Assembly: GCA_024275955.1 (NCBI GenBank)
Contig: JAJRYD010000056.1
Location: 1-14,358, forward strand
Length of the DNA: 14,358 nt
Direction: 5' to 3'
Source: Nitrospirota bacterium
GTDB lineage: Bacteria > Nitrospinota_A > UBA7883 > JACRGQ01
The notes beneath the pieces were generated by a model. It was not told where the DNA came from. It was given only the letters and a program-made list of their open reading frames with translations, and did not search any database. The position numbers and the translations under genes were made by a program. Below are positions 14,243-14,358 of the stretch, piece by piece (the stretch's first letter is position 1; every line of letters begins with the position of its first letter).

Positions 14243-14358
14243 ATGGCTAAAGAAAAGTTCGATCGTAGTAAGCCCCATGTGAACGTGGGAACTATCGGTC
14301 ATGTTGACCACGGGAAGACAACTCTTACCGCGGCTATAACCGAAGTGTTGTCGAAGAA
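14243..14358 (+). CDS. tuf: Elongation factor Tu, N-terminal fragment
   Basis: The first 38 codons of EF-Tu, cut by the right edge. [19 protein letters not shown] leads into the P-loop GHVDHGKT (19-26) and [12 protein letters not shown]-Tu delivers aminoacyl-tRNA to the ribosome using GTP. GGAGGG (14227-14232) precedes the ATG by 10 nt. It is co-transcribed with the four upstream tRNAs, the thrU-tyrU-glyT-thrT-tufB arrangement of E. coli. A secE/nusG block commonly follows but lies outside the window. Confidence 0.97.
   Translation, partial: MAKEKFDRSKPHVNVGTIGHVDHGKTTLTAAITEVLSK

Overview
This is a bacterial chromosomal window from a Gram-negative, Proteobacteria-like lineage. The grounds are an IHF/HU-type protein, a small Fis-type protein and the tRNA-Thr/Tyr/Gly/Thr-tuf array familiar from proteobacteria. 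The phylum cannot be fixed from the sequence alone. A short (198-residue) EF-Ts and the split of housekeeping blocks would also fit Desulfobacterota or Nitrospinota-like groups.

Layout. (1) 1-2340 is a loose accessory region. It holds the tail of an unknown gene, a secreted cupredoxin (minus strand), a small two-helix membrane protein, a likely gene remnant, a cluster of tight hairpins ending in a C9 tract, and a HEPN-like gene broken by an in-frame TAA. Two nine-base G/C tracts (G9 at 180-188, C9 at 1682-1690) sit in opposite orientation around this block. (2) obgE (2350-3384, minus) is divergent from the main operon. (3) 3604-9110 is a compact housekeeping operon, rpsB-tsf-pyrH-frr-uppS-cdsA-dxr, covering ribosomal protein S2, EF-Ts, UMP kinase, ribosome recycling, undecaprenyl diphosphate synthesis, CDP-diacylglycerol synthesis and the MEP pathway. 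A roughly 150-nt leader with several competing hairpins precedes rpsB. (4) An IHF/HU-type gene and folE follow on the same strand.

(5) 10255-12668 is a restriction-modification cassette that looks AT-richer than its surroundings: an MvaI/BcnI-type endonuclease, a controller-like HTH protein, and a divergent N4-cytosine-type DNA methyltransferase, with 5.6 copies of a 19-bp repeat upstream of the methyltransferase. Endonuclease and methyltransferase are each broken by one lesion (a -1 frameshift at an A5 run and an in-frame TAG), while the regulator is intact. (6) A thiamine-binding MTH1187-family gene and a Fis-like gene follow on the minus strand. (7) A divergent, strong-looking sigma70 promoter drives four tRNA genes and tuf, which runs off the right edge.

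The observations most worth following up are the structured rpsB leader with mutually exclusive pairings, the decayed or possibly reversible R-M cassette with its tandem-repeat control region, the hairpin cluster next to the C9 tract, and the Fis-like gene sharing a control region with the tRNA-tuf operon.
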